This document shows positions 45,392 through 52,699 of a stretch of 64,000 bases of DNA, piece by piece. The translations under genes and the position numbers were made by a program. How positions within the stretch are numbered: position 1 is the first letter of the stretch; every line of letters begins with the position of its first letter. Where the stretch lies: contig CAZWRV010000002.1 of NCBI GenBank assembly GCA_964636325.1, positions 1 through 64,000 of the forward strand, in the 5' to 3' direction. The notes below the pieces were generated by a model. It saw nothing but the letters and a program-made list of their open reading frames with translations, searched no databases and was not told where the DNA came from. This DNA comes from CAZWRV01 sp964636325. Its GTDB lineage: Bacteria; Verrucomicrobiota; Lentisphaeria; Victivallales; GWF2-50-93.

Positions 45392-47584
45392 CTACTTCAT
45401 CTGCGGGATGACGATGCCTTCGAGGATGATCTTCTGGCAGAATAGGAAGACGAAGAGGGTCGGTATCGAGACCACGACGAATCCGGCGGTGACGATCCAA
45501 GGGTATGCGATGGACCATATCTGGTTGGCCTGGTACATCCACACGGAAATTGTCCACATGTCCTTGTCCTGGCAGATGATGAGGGCCCATTCCCATCCGT
45601 TGTATGCGGCCATGAACGCGGCGAGGGCGTTGATGGCGAGTATGGGCTTCATCATCGGCAGGGTGATGATGGTGAAAATCTGCCGCTCGGACGCGCCGTC
45701 TATTACGGCGGCCTCGTAGAGCTCCTGGGGGAGGCTGTCGAAGAAGCCCTTGAGTATGAAGATGGCCATGCCGTTCGCGGCGCCCGGGAGGACGAGGGCG
45801 AAGAAGGAGTTGAGGAGGCCGAGGTCGCGCATGAGGAGGTAGGCCGGGATGGCGCTTATCATCGCGGGGAAGGCCATTGTAGCGAGCATGTAGAGGATGA
45901 TCTTGTCCTTGCCGGGAAGGCTGAATCGCGATAGGGCGTACGCACACATCGGGTTGACGGTGAGCGTCACGAGAATAGCGATTGTGATGAGAAGGACCGT
46001 GACGAAAATCGCCCTGCCCTGCTTCAGAAGATACGACATGATGAAGTTGTAGTTTGAGTAGAACGGCTTGAGCGTCATGGGCCACTGGTTGCCTTCGAAG
46101 GTTACGGCGTATGCGGCGGCGAAAGGCGGGAAGGCCTCCTCTATTCTGGAGAGCTTCCAGCCGTAGGCCTCGTTGACCTTGTCGAGCGAGCCGTATTTCG
46201 AGGTCAGGAAGTCCTGGAACGACTTTTCCGAGGAATGCAGTATGCGCTTTTCAGGGGGGAGATTCTTGACAAAGTCGAACCATACGCTTTTCAGCTTTTC
46301 ATGCTCCTTCGCTTTCGGCGCGGAGGATGTCAGTTCGAACTCATCCCAGCCTTTCTTGTCCGTGCCAAGGATTTTGTTGAGGTACTCGATGTTCTTGAAG
46401 CGGTCCTTGAGGAAGCTGTGGAAGAGCTTTGAGTTCTCCTCGCTGACTTCGACGGTGGTCAGCCTCAGCGGATACCTGTTCTTGACGAATTCCTGCCAGA
46501 GCTGGGCGAGCTTCTCCGGCCCGTCGGAGGGATGCGGAAAAGGTATCTCGGAAAGGTATTTGAAGGAGGTTCCGGCGAGCTTGTTGTAGGTCTCGACGGT
46601 GAATTTCTCCTTGTCCGAAAGCTTGAGAATGGCGCGGGCGGTGTCGCTCTTTAGGAAGGCGGCCCACTGGGTGCGCAGCGCGAAGGGGACCGCCGGGGCC
46701 GCGGGGGCCTGCGAGGCCTTGAATTCTATCCACAGCTTTTTCAGATCCTCGCTCGGGTTCCCCGTTACCATGGACAGGATGTCGGAAGCCTCGTTTCCGT
46801 TCCATTTCTTCTCCTTGAGGAAGTTCTCCCATTTTTCAGGGACGCCCGGCGTGAAGTAATGGCGGCGGTAGAGCTCCTTCAACAGTTCGAAGTCCTTGTA
46901 TTTGTTGTCGGTAGGCGGCGACCATGACTGCTGCCAGTAGGGCTGGCGGCACTCGGAGTTCTCGAAGTCTATGGAGAAGAAGTTAACCTGCGCGGCGCCC
47001 CAGTAGTCGTTGAGGAGCGCGAGCGCGGCCTCGCTCCGGCGCTTCCCCTTGAAAAACCCGCCCATGGATGGATCCAGCTTGAGCAGCCTGTCCATGTAGT
47101 AGTCGGAAAGGAACGTTGAGGCGTCGAGGTTCGACACAGGAACCATCAGGTCGTCCGCAGGATATTGATCTACGAATTCGGAGTAGTCGGCGGCCATTTT
47201 CCGCCATTTCCGCCGCGTGTCGGGCGATGCGGAAAGATACGGTGCGGCGAAGGCCTTGATCCCTCCGCTGTCGCGTCCGAGTTCCCGCCAGCTCGCCCAG
47301 TGCTCGGGCATCTCGGGGAAATAGCTTTGCATCTGCGAGTTCCACTGCGCATACCTGTTGAAATAGGCGACCAGCCCCTTCATAAAGCGGTCCGGCGCAG
47401 AATAAAGGCAGCGCGGGACGGGTCTGAAACGGTCGTAGTCCAGCTCGTTCGAGAACGACGAGCTGACCGTGATCATGAACGGGACGACCATCGTAATCCC
47501 GAGCATGCTAAGGACGAGATACATGGCCGCGATAAGCAGCCGCGATCCCAGCGAGCGCCGTCCGACTGTGGCTATTATTGGCAT
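45392..47584 (-). CDS. Sugar ABC importer permease (MalG type) with large periplasmic insert
   Basis: A 730-residue permease, more than twice the usual 280-300. The first membrane helix (LIAAMYLVLSMLGITMVVPF) ends near residue 40; an approximately 430-residue insert follows, then the remaining helices (AIFVTVLLITIAILVTLTVN onwards). The cytoplasmic EAA loop is YEAAVIDGASERQIFTIITL. The insert holds at least three related units: F-x-x-FL, a hydrophobic LN step (EYLNKILGTD, VETYNKLAGT, DKVNEAYG) and LW-x-x-F (LAQLWQEFVKNRYP, LKSVWFDFVKNLPP). Such units recall glycosidase-associated repeats. Start 47584 is chosen from GGAG; the longer frame begins at 47623. It should pair with the fused permease at 47657. 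Confidence 0.85.
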   Translation of the reverse strand: MPIIATVGRRSLGSRLLIAAMYLVLSMLGITMVVPFMITVSSSFSNELDYDRFRPVPRCLYSAPDRFMKGLVAYFNRYAQWNSQMQSYFPEMPEHWASWRELGRDSGGIKAFAAPYLSASPDTRRKWRKMAADYSEFVDQYPADDLMVPVSNLDASTFLSDYYMDRLLKLDPSMGGFFKGKRRSEAALALLNDYWGAAQVNFFSIDFENSECRQPYWQQSWSPPTDNKYKDFELLKELYRRHYFTPGVPEKWENFLKEKKWNGNEASDILSMVTGNPSEDLKKLWIEFKASQAPAAPAVPFALRTQWAAFLKSDTARAILKLSDKEKFTVETYNKLAGTSFKYLSEIPFPHPSDGPEKLAQLWQEFVKNRYPLRLTTVEVSEENSKLFHSFLKDRFKNIEYLNKILGTDKKGWDEFELTSSAPKAKEHEKLKSVWFDFVKNLPPEKRILHSSEKSFQDFLTSKYGSLDKVNEAYGWKLSRIEEAFPPFAAAYAVTFEGNQWPMTLKPFYSNYNFIMSYLLKQGRAIFVTVLLITIAILVTLTVNPMCAYALSRFSLPGKDKIILYMLATMAFPAMISAIPAYLLMRDLGLLNSFFALVLPGAANGMAIFILKGFFDSLPQELYEAAVIDGASERQIFTIITLPMMKPILAINALAAFMAAYNGWEWALIICQDKDMWTISVWMYQANQIWSIAYPWIVTAGFVVVSIPTLFVFLFCQKIILEGIVIPQMK

Positions 47585-47601
47585 TTTGACTCCACTAAAT
47601 C

Positions 47602-47619
47602 GCGGTGAATAATCACCGC
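47602..47619. promoter_or_regulatory. Hairpin between the two permease genes
   Basis: GCGGTGA and TCACCGC are perfect 7-bp arms around ATAA, within the 72-bp gap. It may be a transcript-processing or regulatory stem; no U tract follows. Confidence 0.5.
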
Positions 47620-47656
47620 GCACAGTAACTTATTGGGTGCGATCCGGCATTCCTCC

Positions 47657-50353
47657 CTAGTCCCACTCCGCCTTCTTGAACTCGACTCTCTTGAGGAGCT
47701 TGATCTGGAAGTATGTGAATCCGATGAGCATGGAGCCGAGGATCCAGGCCATTGACGTTGCCATGCTGAAGCGGAGGTTGTTGTATGCCTCGATCCAGAT
47801 TTTAAGGCCGACGACGGTGGTGCTTTCGCCCGGGCCGCCGAAGGTCATGAGGAATATGTTGCCCATGTTCTGGAATGTCCCGATGAATGCGCCGACGAAG
47901 TTGATGATGATGAGAGGCAGGAGTGTCGGCAATGTGATCGTCGCGAGCTTGGTCCAGACGCCCGCACCGTCGAGGTCGGCCGCCTCGTAGATCTCGTCGG
48001 GGACGCCCTTGAGCGCCGCCAGATAGATGAGGCTGGCCATGCCCATCGTGGCCCAGACGGTGGGGATTACGCAGCAGATCATCGCCATCTTGGGGTCGTT
48101 GAGCCACTGCTGGGGGTTGATGTGGACGAACGGTATGTAGTTGAGGTATGAGAGCATCTGGTTGAGGAAGCCCTGCGGCGTGGGCTCGTACATCAGCTTC
48201 CACAGCAGCGCAATCACCAGGCCGCTGGTGATCTGCGGCAGGAAGAAGAGCGTGCGGTAGATGTATTTGCCTTTCGGGATCTCGGAGAGAAGAAGCGCGA
48301 TTATGATCGGCGCTGTGAACGCCAGCAGCATGTTGAGGAATACGAAGACGACCGTCCGCCACAGGCTCATCCAGAAGGAAGGATCGAGCGCAAGCGAAAT
48401 GAAGTTGTCCAACCCGACGAACTTAGACTCTCCGGCGATGCGGTAGTCCTGGAAAGCCATGAACATGCCGCGCAGAAGGGGGTAGTAGCTCCAGAGGCCG
48501 ATGAGAAGGAGCGCTGGGAACATTATAAGCCATGGCACCAGGTTGTTCTGGACCTGCCGTGTGGCCGCCTGGCCGGTGCGGCTCGCAACCAGCGAACGGA
48601 CAATCATCACGAAGAAGAAAAGCATGAATGCGATGAGCACTATGAATATTATCCTGGCCGTCGGCCGATATTTGTTGAGCTCCTCCTCCGAACGTCCGAA
48701 CATCAGTCCGGTGTTGGCGTCGTATTCGATCTGCTTGAGGGCGCCGGCATAGTCGAATTTCTCGCCGGTCTCCGCTATGATGAGGCCCAGGCAGCGCGTG
48801 CTTAACGCCATGTCCATGGTGACCCAGAACCCCATGTAGGGTTCGGTGTAGACTGCGATTTCGCCATTGTCTATCCTCTCGAAATTCCTGCGTATTGCCT
48901 CGGGCACGTCCTTGAGATAGTCGTCGAAGCCGAGACGCTTGAGGTCCTGCGGATTAACGAATCGGGAAAGGCCGGCGAGAACGTTCCTTCTGACTATGTC
49001 GTCTGCGACGGCCGGATCGGTGATGGAGGTTATGGTCTCCCAGACCTTGTCGCGTTCGGCCTTAGGGCGGATGCCCACGCCTTCGGTCATGTCCGCGTAG
49101 TGGATCTGGAGCTGGACTACCTGTTTCCCCTCGGTCTTGGACTTGGCCGGGAACGGGAACCAGCTCAGGAGGTCTGGATCGATGCCAGCCCCGGAGCCGA
49201 TGCTGTTGAGATCCTGGACAAACCATGTCGTCATTGCGACTTCGCCGCGGGCGATGAGATCCCACGCGTTGGTGCCTCTCTGCCCGGTCTGCCCGCGCGC
49301 GACCCCCTTTATAATGTCAGACTCCTTGAAGTCAATCTTCCTTTCGCCGACCTTTACACTGCCGTTCTTAATGTCTTCCTCAGTTAGGTTCACAGGCTCC
49401 TTGGTCTCGGGATCGATCAGCCATTTCATCCAGCGCAGCCTGTTGAAGAGTCCGGCCGCGTCGACCCCGGCGGGCGATGCGAAGTTGGCCCTGTATGTGG
49501 GCTCCACCTTGGAAAGGTTCTCGCCCTCTGGGGTGGTGAAGGTAAGAGTGTCCGGCGGCAGGACATACTCCTTGCCCGTGGTCGGACTCTTGCGTATCTG
49601 GACGATCGGATCTCCGCCCGCGGACTGCATCCATGGAAGCCAGGTGAAGCCATATGGGACAAGCGCTATGCCACGCTGCCCTTCATTTATGACGGCGCCT
49701 GGAATATCCTTGGCCGGATCGGTCAGCTTCTGGCACCAGTATATCAGCTCGTCCCAGGTAGTCGGCGGATTGTTGACGTCCAGCCCCGCCGCGCGGATCA
49801 TGTCCGTCCGGTATATGACTCCCATGTAATACTTCGCCACCTGCGGGATGCCATAGACCTTGCCGTTCCGCGTCGCGACCTGGCGCCAGAGCGGCGGAAC
49901 CCTCTTCCAACCCTCCCATTTCGCCTCGGCGTCGCTGATCTGCCCGTCGCCATCGAGATCGTCGCCGATCCATTCGTTGAGAGGATAGAGGAAGCCCTGG
50001 CGGATGTCGTTGCCGATGATGTGGAACCATGACTCCATAATGTCCGGCGCGGTCCTGCCCGCTATAGCCATCATCATCGGCGCACGCCCGGCACCGCCGG
50101 GCAGAGACAAGCCGCCCCACTGCGTTATCTTGATCCCCTTGTCCTTGCGCATCAGCTCGATGAGCTGCTTTGTCGTGGGATCCGTAGGGAAGTTGGGATT
50201 GTAGAACCGGGTGACTTTGACTTCAATAGGCTTCCGGGCTTCGCCGCCGTCCGCCCGGACGGACTGGGCCGCAAGCACAAGCGAGAGCAAGACGCCGGCT
50301 ACTGGAAAAAATAGGGCAGACTTATGCTGATTTCGCGTAGATGCAAAGCTCAT
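47657..50353 (-). CDS. Solute-binding protein fused to MalF-type ABC permease
   Basis: An 898-residue protein from ATG 50353. A signal peptide (about 1-34, VAGVLLSLVLAAQSVRA) leads into a sugar-binding domain (about 35-540) with typical family pieces (MMMAIAGRTAPDIMESW, LNEWIGDDLDGDGQISDAEA, WDELIYWCQKLTDPAKDIPG, TWLPWMQSAGGDPIVQ). A membrane helix near 575-600 connects to the permease core (LVPWLIMFPALLLIGLWSYY), with the EAA motif IYEAADLDGAGVWTKLATIT. Binding protein and transmembrane domain are usually separate genes in this family. The product should hold its binding protein at the transporter. No ATPase gene is in the window; a shared one elsewhere is likely. Confidence 0.88.
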   Translation of the reverse strand: MSFASTRNQHKSALFFPVAGVLLSLVLAAQSVRADGGEARKPIEVKVTRFYNPNFPTDPTTKQLIELMRKDKGIKITQWGGLSLPGGAGRAPMMMAIAGRTAPDIMESWFHIIGNDIRQGFLYPLNEWIGDDLDGDGQISDAEAKWEGWKRVPPLWRQVATRNGKVYGIPQVAKYYMGVIYRTDMIRAAGLDVNNPPTTWDELIYWCQKLTDPAKDIPGAVINEGQRGIALVPYGFTWLPWMQSAGGDPIVQIRKSPTTGKEYVLPPDTLTFTTPEGENLSKVEPTYRANFASPAGVDAAGLFNRLRWMKWLIDPETKEPVNLTEEDIKNGSVKVGERKIDFKESDIIKGVARGQTGQRGTNAWDLIARGEVAMTTWFVQDLNSIGSGAGIDPDLLSWFPFPAKSKTEGKQVVQLQIHYADMTEGVGIRPKAERDKVWETITSITDPAVADDIVRRNVLAGLSRFVNPQDLKRLGFDDYLKDVPEAIRRNFERIDNGEIAVYTEPYMGFWVTMDMALSTRCLGLIIAETGEKFDYAGALKQIEYDANTGLMFGRSEEELNKYRPTARIIFIVLIAFMLFFFVMIVRSLVASRTGQAATRQVQNNLVPWLIMFPALLLIGLWSYYPLLRGMFMAFQDYRIAGESKFVGLDNFISLALDPSFWMSLWRTVVFVFLNMLLAFTAPIIIALLLSEIPKGKYIYRTLFFLPQITSGLVIALLWKLMYEPTPQGFLNQMLSYLNYIPFVHINPQQWLNDPKMAMICCVIPTVWATMGMASLIYLAALKGVPDEIYEAADLDGAGVWTKLATITLPTLLPLIIINFVGAFIGTFQNMGNIFLMTFGGPGESTTVVGLKIWIEAYNNLRFSMATSMAWILGSMLIGFTYFQIKLLKRVEFKKAEWD

Positions 50354-50429
50354 ATCGGCTCTTATTGGCGGCGGTTGAATCTTGCAATTTAGGCCGCAAA
50401 GGGCCTTTTGCAAGCATGCGTTTGCTGAA

Positions 50430-50640
50430 ACTCGGACAACTTTGTCTCTATCTTTGTCGTCTTTTGGAGGGTTGAGCCGCTTGCCTCGTCGTAGTCCGAC
50501 AAAGACGGGAGCTCAATCCGCCTAGGCGGAAACCGTCCTCCATTGAATTTCTGATCTACAAAACCCCGGGGCGCTTCGCGCTCGGGGACGGGCACTCCTT
50601 TGAAATTCGTTTTAAAACTGCAATGAAGCATTCAGGGGCT
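50430..50640 (-). repeat. Dispersed repeat A, copy 3
   Basis: On the minus strand it reads GAATTTCAAAGGAGTGCC, a GC-rich stem (CCCCGAGCGC/GCGCCCCGGG), a TCAGAAATTCAATGGAGG block, GGATTGAGCTCC, GCTCAACCCTCC, and then the 12-bp run GACAAAGATAGA GACAAAGTTGTC. The order matches the copies near 1-225 and 24.1-24.3 kb. Confidence 0.7.
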
Positions 50641-50768
50641 GTGGCGAGCGCCATGACGGCGAATATCGCCGCGCGCATCCTGCGGCTTTCAATGTCTATG
50701 CCCGAGACCCTCATGCCGTCCATGGACGAGTGCGGCCAACCCTCCCGGGTTGAAAATATGCCGGAACT

Positions 50769-50963
50769 GGCTTTCACTCATTGGGTGAAAGCCTCTAGGT
50801 TTTTCCCTGCGGGAAAAAGGCGCCCTTACGGCGCGCAGGTAACTTGCGCGCGCCGCGCGCAAAGGGCAAACTCTGCATACGAGTAATGCTGTGTTATGTT
50901 GCTTGCGCGCGGCGCGCGCAAACTACTTTTGGAAAAAACGTTTTCCAAGTCGCGCCGTAAGGG
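50769..50963. repeat. Nested hairpin cluster
   Basis: In order: GGCTTTCAC/GTGAAAGCC (50769-50793), TTTTTCCC/GGGAAAAA (50800-50818), then an outer 13-bp stem CCCTTACGGCGCG (50823-50835) with CGCGCCGTAAGGG (50951-50963). Inside it lie three stems: the 19-bp palindromes at 50844-50862 and 50903-50921 (TTGCGCGCGCCGCGCGCAA and its G-centred twin) and TTGGAAAA/TTTTCCAA (50929-50948). All arms named are perfect matches. Confidence 0.85.
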
Positions 50964-51034
50964 ACTAAATATGTAAATGCCTTATTATGAGAGTGTTAAC
51001 TTATAAAGGATATTTTCTACTGCGGCAATTAGGG

Positions 51035-51166
51035 TCAAGGGTTGTCCCGACATCTTTCTTCAGCGAGCCCGCCTTCTTGTCCAACCGGGGGCAGTTCCAT
51101 GTTCTGGTAGAGCGCCCAGTCGTTGGCGCATGGATCCCACGGCGGATGCGGCTTGGTGAAGCTGGA
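51035..51166 (-). pseudogene. C-terminal coding fragment of unknown protein
   Basis: Forty-three codons of convincing protein sequence (SSFTKPHPPWDPCANDWALY, then QNMELPPVGQEGGLAEE) end in a proper stop at 51035, but a TGA directly precedes them. Probably the surviving tail of a deleted gene. I do not recognise the family. Confidence 0.45.
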
Positions 51167-51278
51167 TCAATTGAGAAATGAATTCCTTCAAAACCGTTTT
51201 TTACATACGTTGAATTCCGGGCTGCTTCAGGATATTTTGCAAACAAATGTGAAATAGCGGTGGTTCTTCCGTTTAAAC

Positions 51279-51998
51279 GTGTTTAGCCTGTTTGACATAA
51301 TCCTCATCGTTGCTGTTTCCGGGCAATGCCTGCTGATGGCATACTTGAGCAATCCGTTCGCGAAAAGCCTGATGCTGGTCATCCCCGTGCCGGTAACCTT
51401 AGGCATCCTGTCGGTAGGGCGGCCGATCGACATCACCAACGTCGCCGGACTGCTGCTCTCCATGGGCTTCACCATGGCGGTGCTGGGGCTCTACCGCAGC
51501 CTTCGCGCACCAATCCTCCTAGCCATAGTAGTGTCCGTTCTGGCTTACGGCGGTGGATCGGCGTGGCTGGCCCGGTGTTTGCCGCGGACCGAAACAGTAT
51601 TCTGGCTGGGTTCGGCGGCTGTCGCGGCGGTAGCCGTGGGACTGGTGCTGGCCATGCCGGCGAAGGATGAGGCACCATACAGGAGTCCGCTGCCGGTCTG
51701 GATGAAGACTATCATTATCCTCATGGTCGTCACCGCCCTGGTGCTGGCTAAAAAGGAACTGCAAGGATTCATGACCACCTTCCCTATGCTCGGCGTGGTG
51801 GCCTCCTACGAGACGCGGAAAAGCCTTTATACCACCAGCCGGCAGATACCCATCTCCTGCCTATCCTTCGTCTTCATGTTCTCCCTCTGCCGCCTGCTGC
51901 AGAACCATCTCGGCCTGCACCTGGCTCTGGTTCCTGGTGTGGCTCTCTACCTCGGACTGGTCCTGTGGTTCAACCGCCGACACTTGAGCACCGGCTGA
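51279..51998 (+). CDS. Multi-pass membrane protein of unknown function
   Basis: A 239-residue protein with about seven hydrophobic segments (FDIILIVAVSGQCLLMAYLS, ILLAIVVSVLAYGGGSAWLA, TIIILMVVTALVLAKKELQG). The start is a GTG at 51279; no ATG is available without losing the first helix, and the ribosome site is weak. Neighbours are repeats and fragments, so nothing suggests a pathway. Confidence 0.6.
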   Translation: MFSLFDIILIVAVSGQCLLMAYLSNPFAKSLMLVIPVPVTLGILSVGRPIDITNVAGLLLSMGFTMAVLGLYRSLRAPILLAIVVSVLAYGGGSAWLARCLPRTETVFWLGSAAVAAVAVGLVLAMPAKDEAPYRSPLPVWMKTIIILMVVTALVLAKKELQGFMTTFPMLGVVASYETRKSLYTTSRQIPISCLSFVFMFSLCRLLQNHLGLHLALVPGVALYLGLVLWFNRRHLSTG

Positions 51999-52108
51999 AA
52001 GTGGCACCACACCTGAGCGTTTTGGCGCAAACATTTTTTATTCAAACTTTTGTTTTTGGAGCTGATGCCCCTGTAGTTTGGGTTGCGGGCAAAGCCCGCC
52101 TTAGATTC

Positions 52109-52494
52109 CTATTTCCCCTGAGGAGGCGGCTCGAGATCCTTCATCGCCTTGGCGCAGCGTTCATCGAGGCCGCCCTTGATGTCGCCCGGCTTGTCTGTGG
52201 ACCAGTCCGCGACGCGGATCCTTTGCCGCTGTTGCCGTGGTCGACGATGCGGGTCGCCCCGTCCTCAGCTAGAACGACCGGCTTGTCCCAGTATGCGCGG
52301 AAGCCGCTTATGCCCGCCATCTCGGGCCGCTCGAAGACCATCGGGTTCTGCGGTGCCGCCGGAGCAGCCGGGGCCCGCTCCTGGGCGTTAAGCCCCCAGG
52401 CGGCCGAAACCATTGCGCCAAGAAGCCCGAGCTTGAGAAAGCAAGCCAAACAGGACAAGCGCATTTTGATCATGGATTGGCTGTTCGCATTCAT
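52109..52494 (-). pseudogene. Fragment related to the 1176-residue secreted protein
   Basis: ATG 52494 with AGGAGAAAT upstream encodes a signal peptide (CLACFLKLGLLGAMVSAAWG) and FERPEMAGISGFRAYWDKPV, then LAEDGATR. This matches FDNPQCAGMSGFRAHWDKPI, then SVAENGER, in the gene at 59249. The frame then fails (stop at 52141). A +1 frame carries an acceptable tail (VADWSTDKPGDIKGGLDERC, then AKAMKDLEPPPQGK) to 52109. The gene has lost its body. Confidence 0.7.
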
Positions 52495-52518
52495 ATTTCT
52501 CCTGTTCTTCATGCGGCT

Positions 52519-52629
52519 TTATTTTCTGAATCCGAAGACCGGCGGAGCCCACTGCGTATACCACATTCTAACTCCGTCGGGGCTGAAGATGGTAAGCGCC
52601 GCCACGGCGCTTTCACCCATCGGCGCCAT
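52519..52629 (-). pseudogene. Coding fragment upstream of the 52494 pseudogene
   Basis: About 36 codons read MAPMGESAVAALTIFSPDGV, then RMWYTQWAPPVFGFRK and a stop. The composition looks like real protein, but nothing upstream belongs to it. Probably the tail of a lost gene. Confidence 0.4.
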
Positions 52630-52671
52630 AGGCTTGCACGCCTAAGGTGTGCGACCAAGGCCCTGCCGCGG

Positions 52672-52696
52672 CAACCATTTCGGCATGCCCGGCCAC
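52672..52696 (-). repeat. REP-like unit R6
   Basis: The minus strand reads GTGGCCGGGCATGCCGAAAT, nearly the same as 63786-63805 near the transposase gene. Confidence 0.6.
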
Positions 52697-52699
52697 ATT

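Larger units (their letters stand above)
50354..51278. other. Long gap with repeats, hairpins and fragments
   Basis: This 925-bp gap lies between the importer gene and the membrane protein at 51279. It contains repeat A copy 3 (about 50430-50640), a hairpin cluster (50769-50963) and a coding fragment (51035-51166). A minus-strand 73-codon frame at 50556-50777 has some protein character (DGMRVSGIDIESRRMRAAIF) but no start signal and is not called. Confidence 0.6.
51999..52699. other. Gap of gene fragments and one hairpin
   Basis: Between the membrane protein and the fucosidase gene there is a GCGGGC/GCCCGC hairpin (about 52086-52100), two minus-strand coding fragments (52109-52494 and 52519-52629) and a REP-like unit (52672-52696). 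Confidence 0.55.

Noticed and set aside
50556..50777. A 73-codon minus-strand frame with some protein-like character
   Set aside because: It overlaps repeat A and the adjacent repeat-rich gap, and has no ribosome site. It may be a relic, but support is too thin for a gene.
50844..50921. CRISPR-like reading of the two 19-base GC palindromes
   Set aside because: Only two units, different centres, a single spacer of 40 bases and no cas genes.
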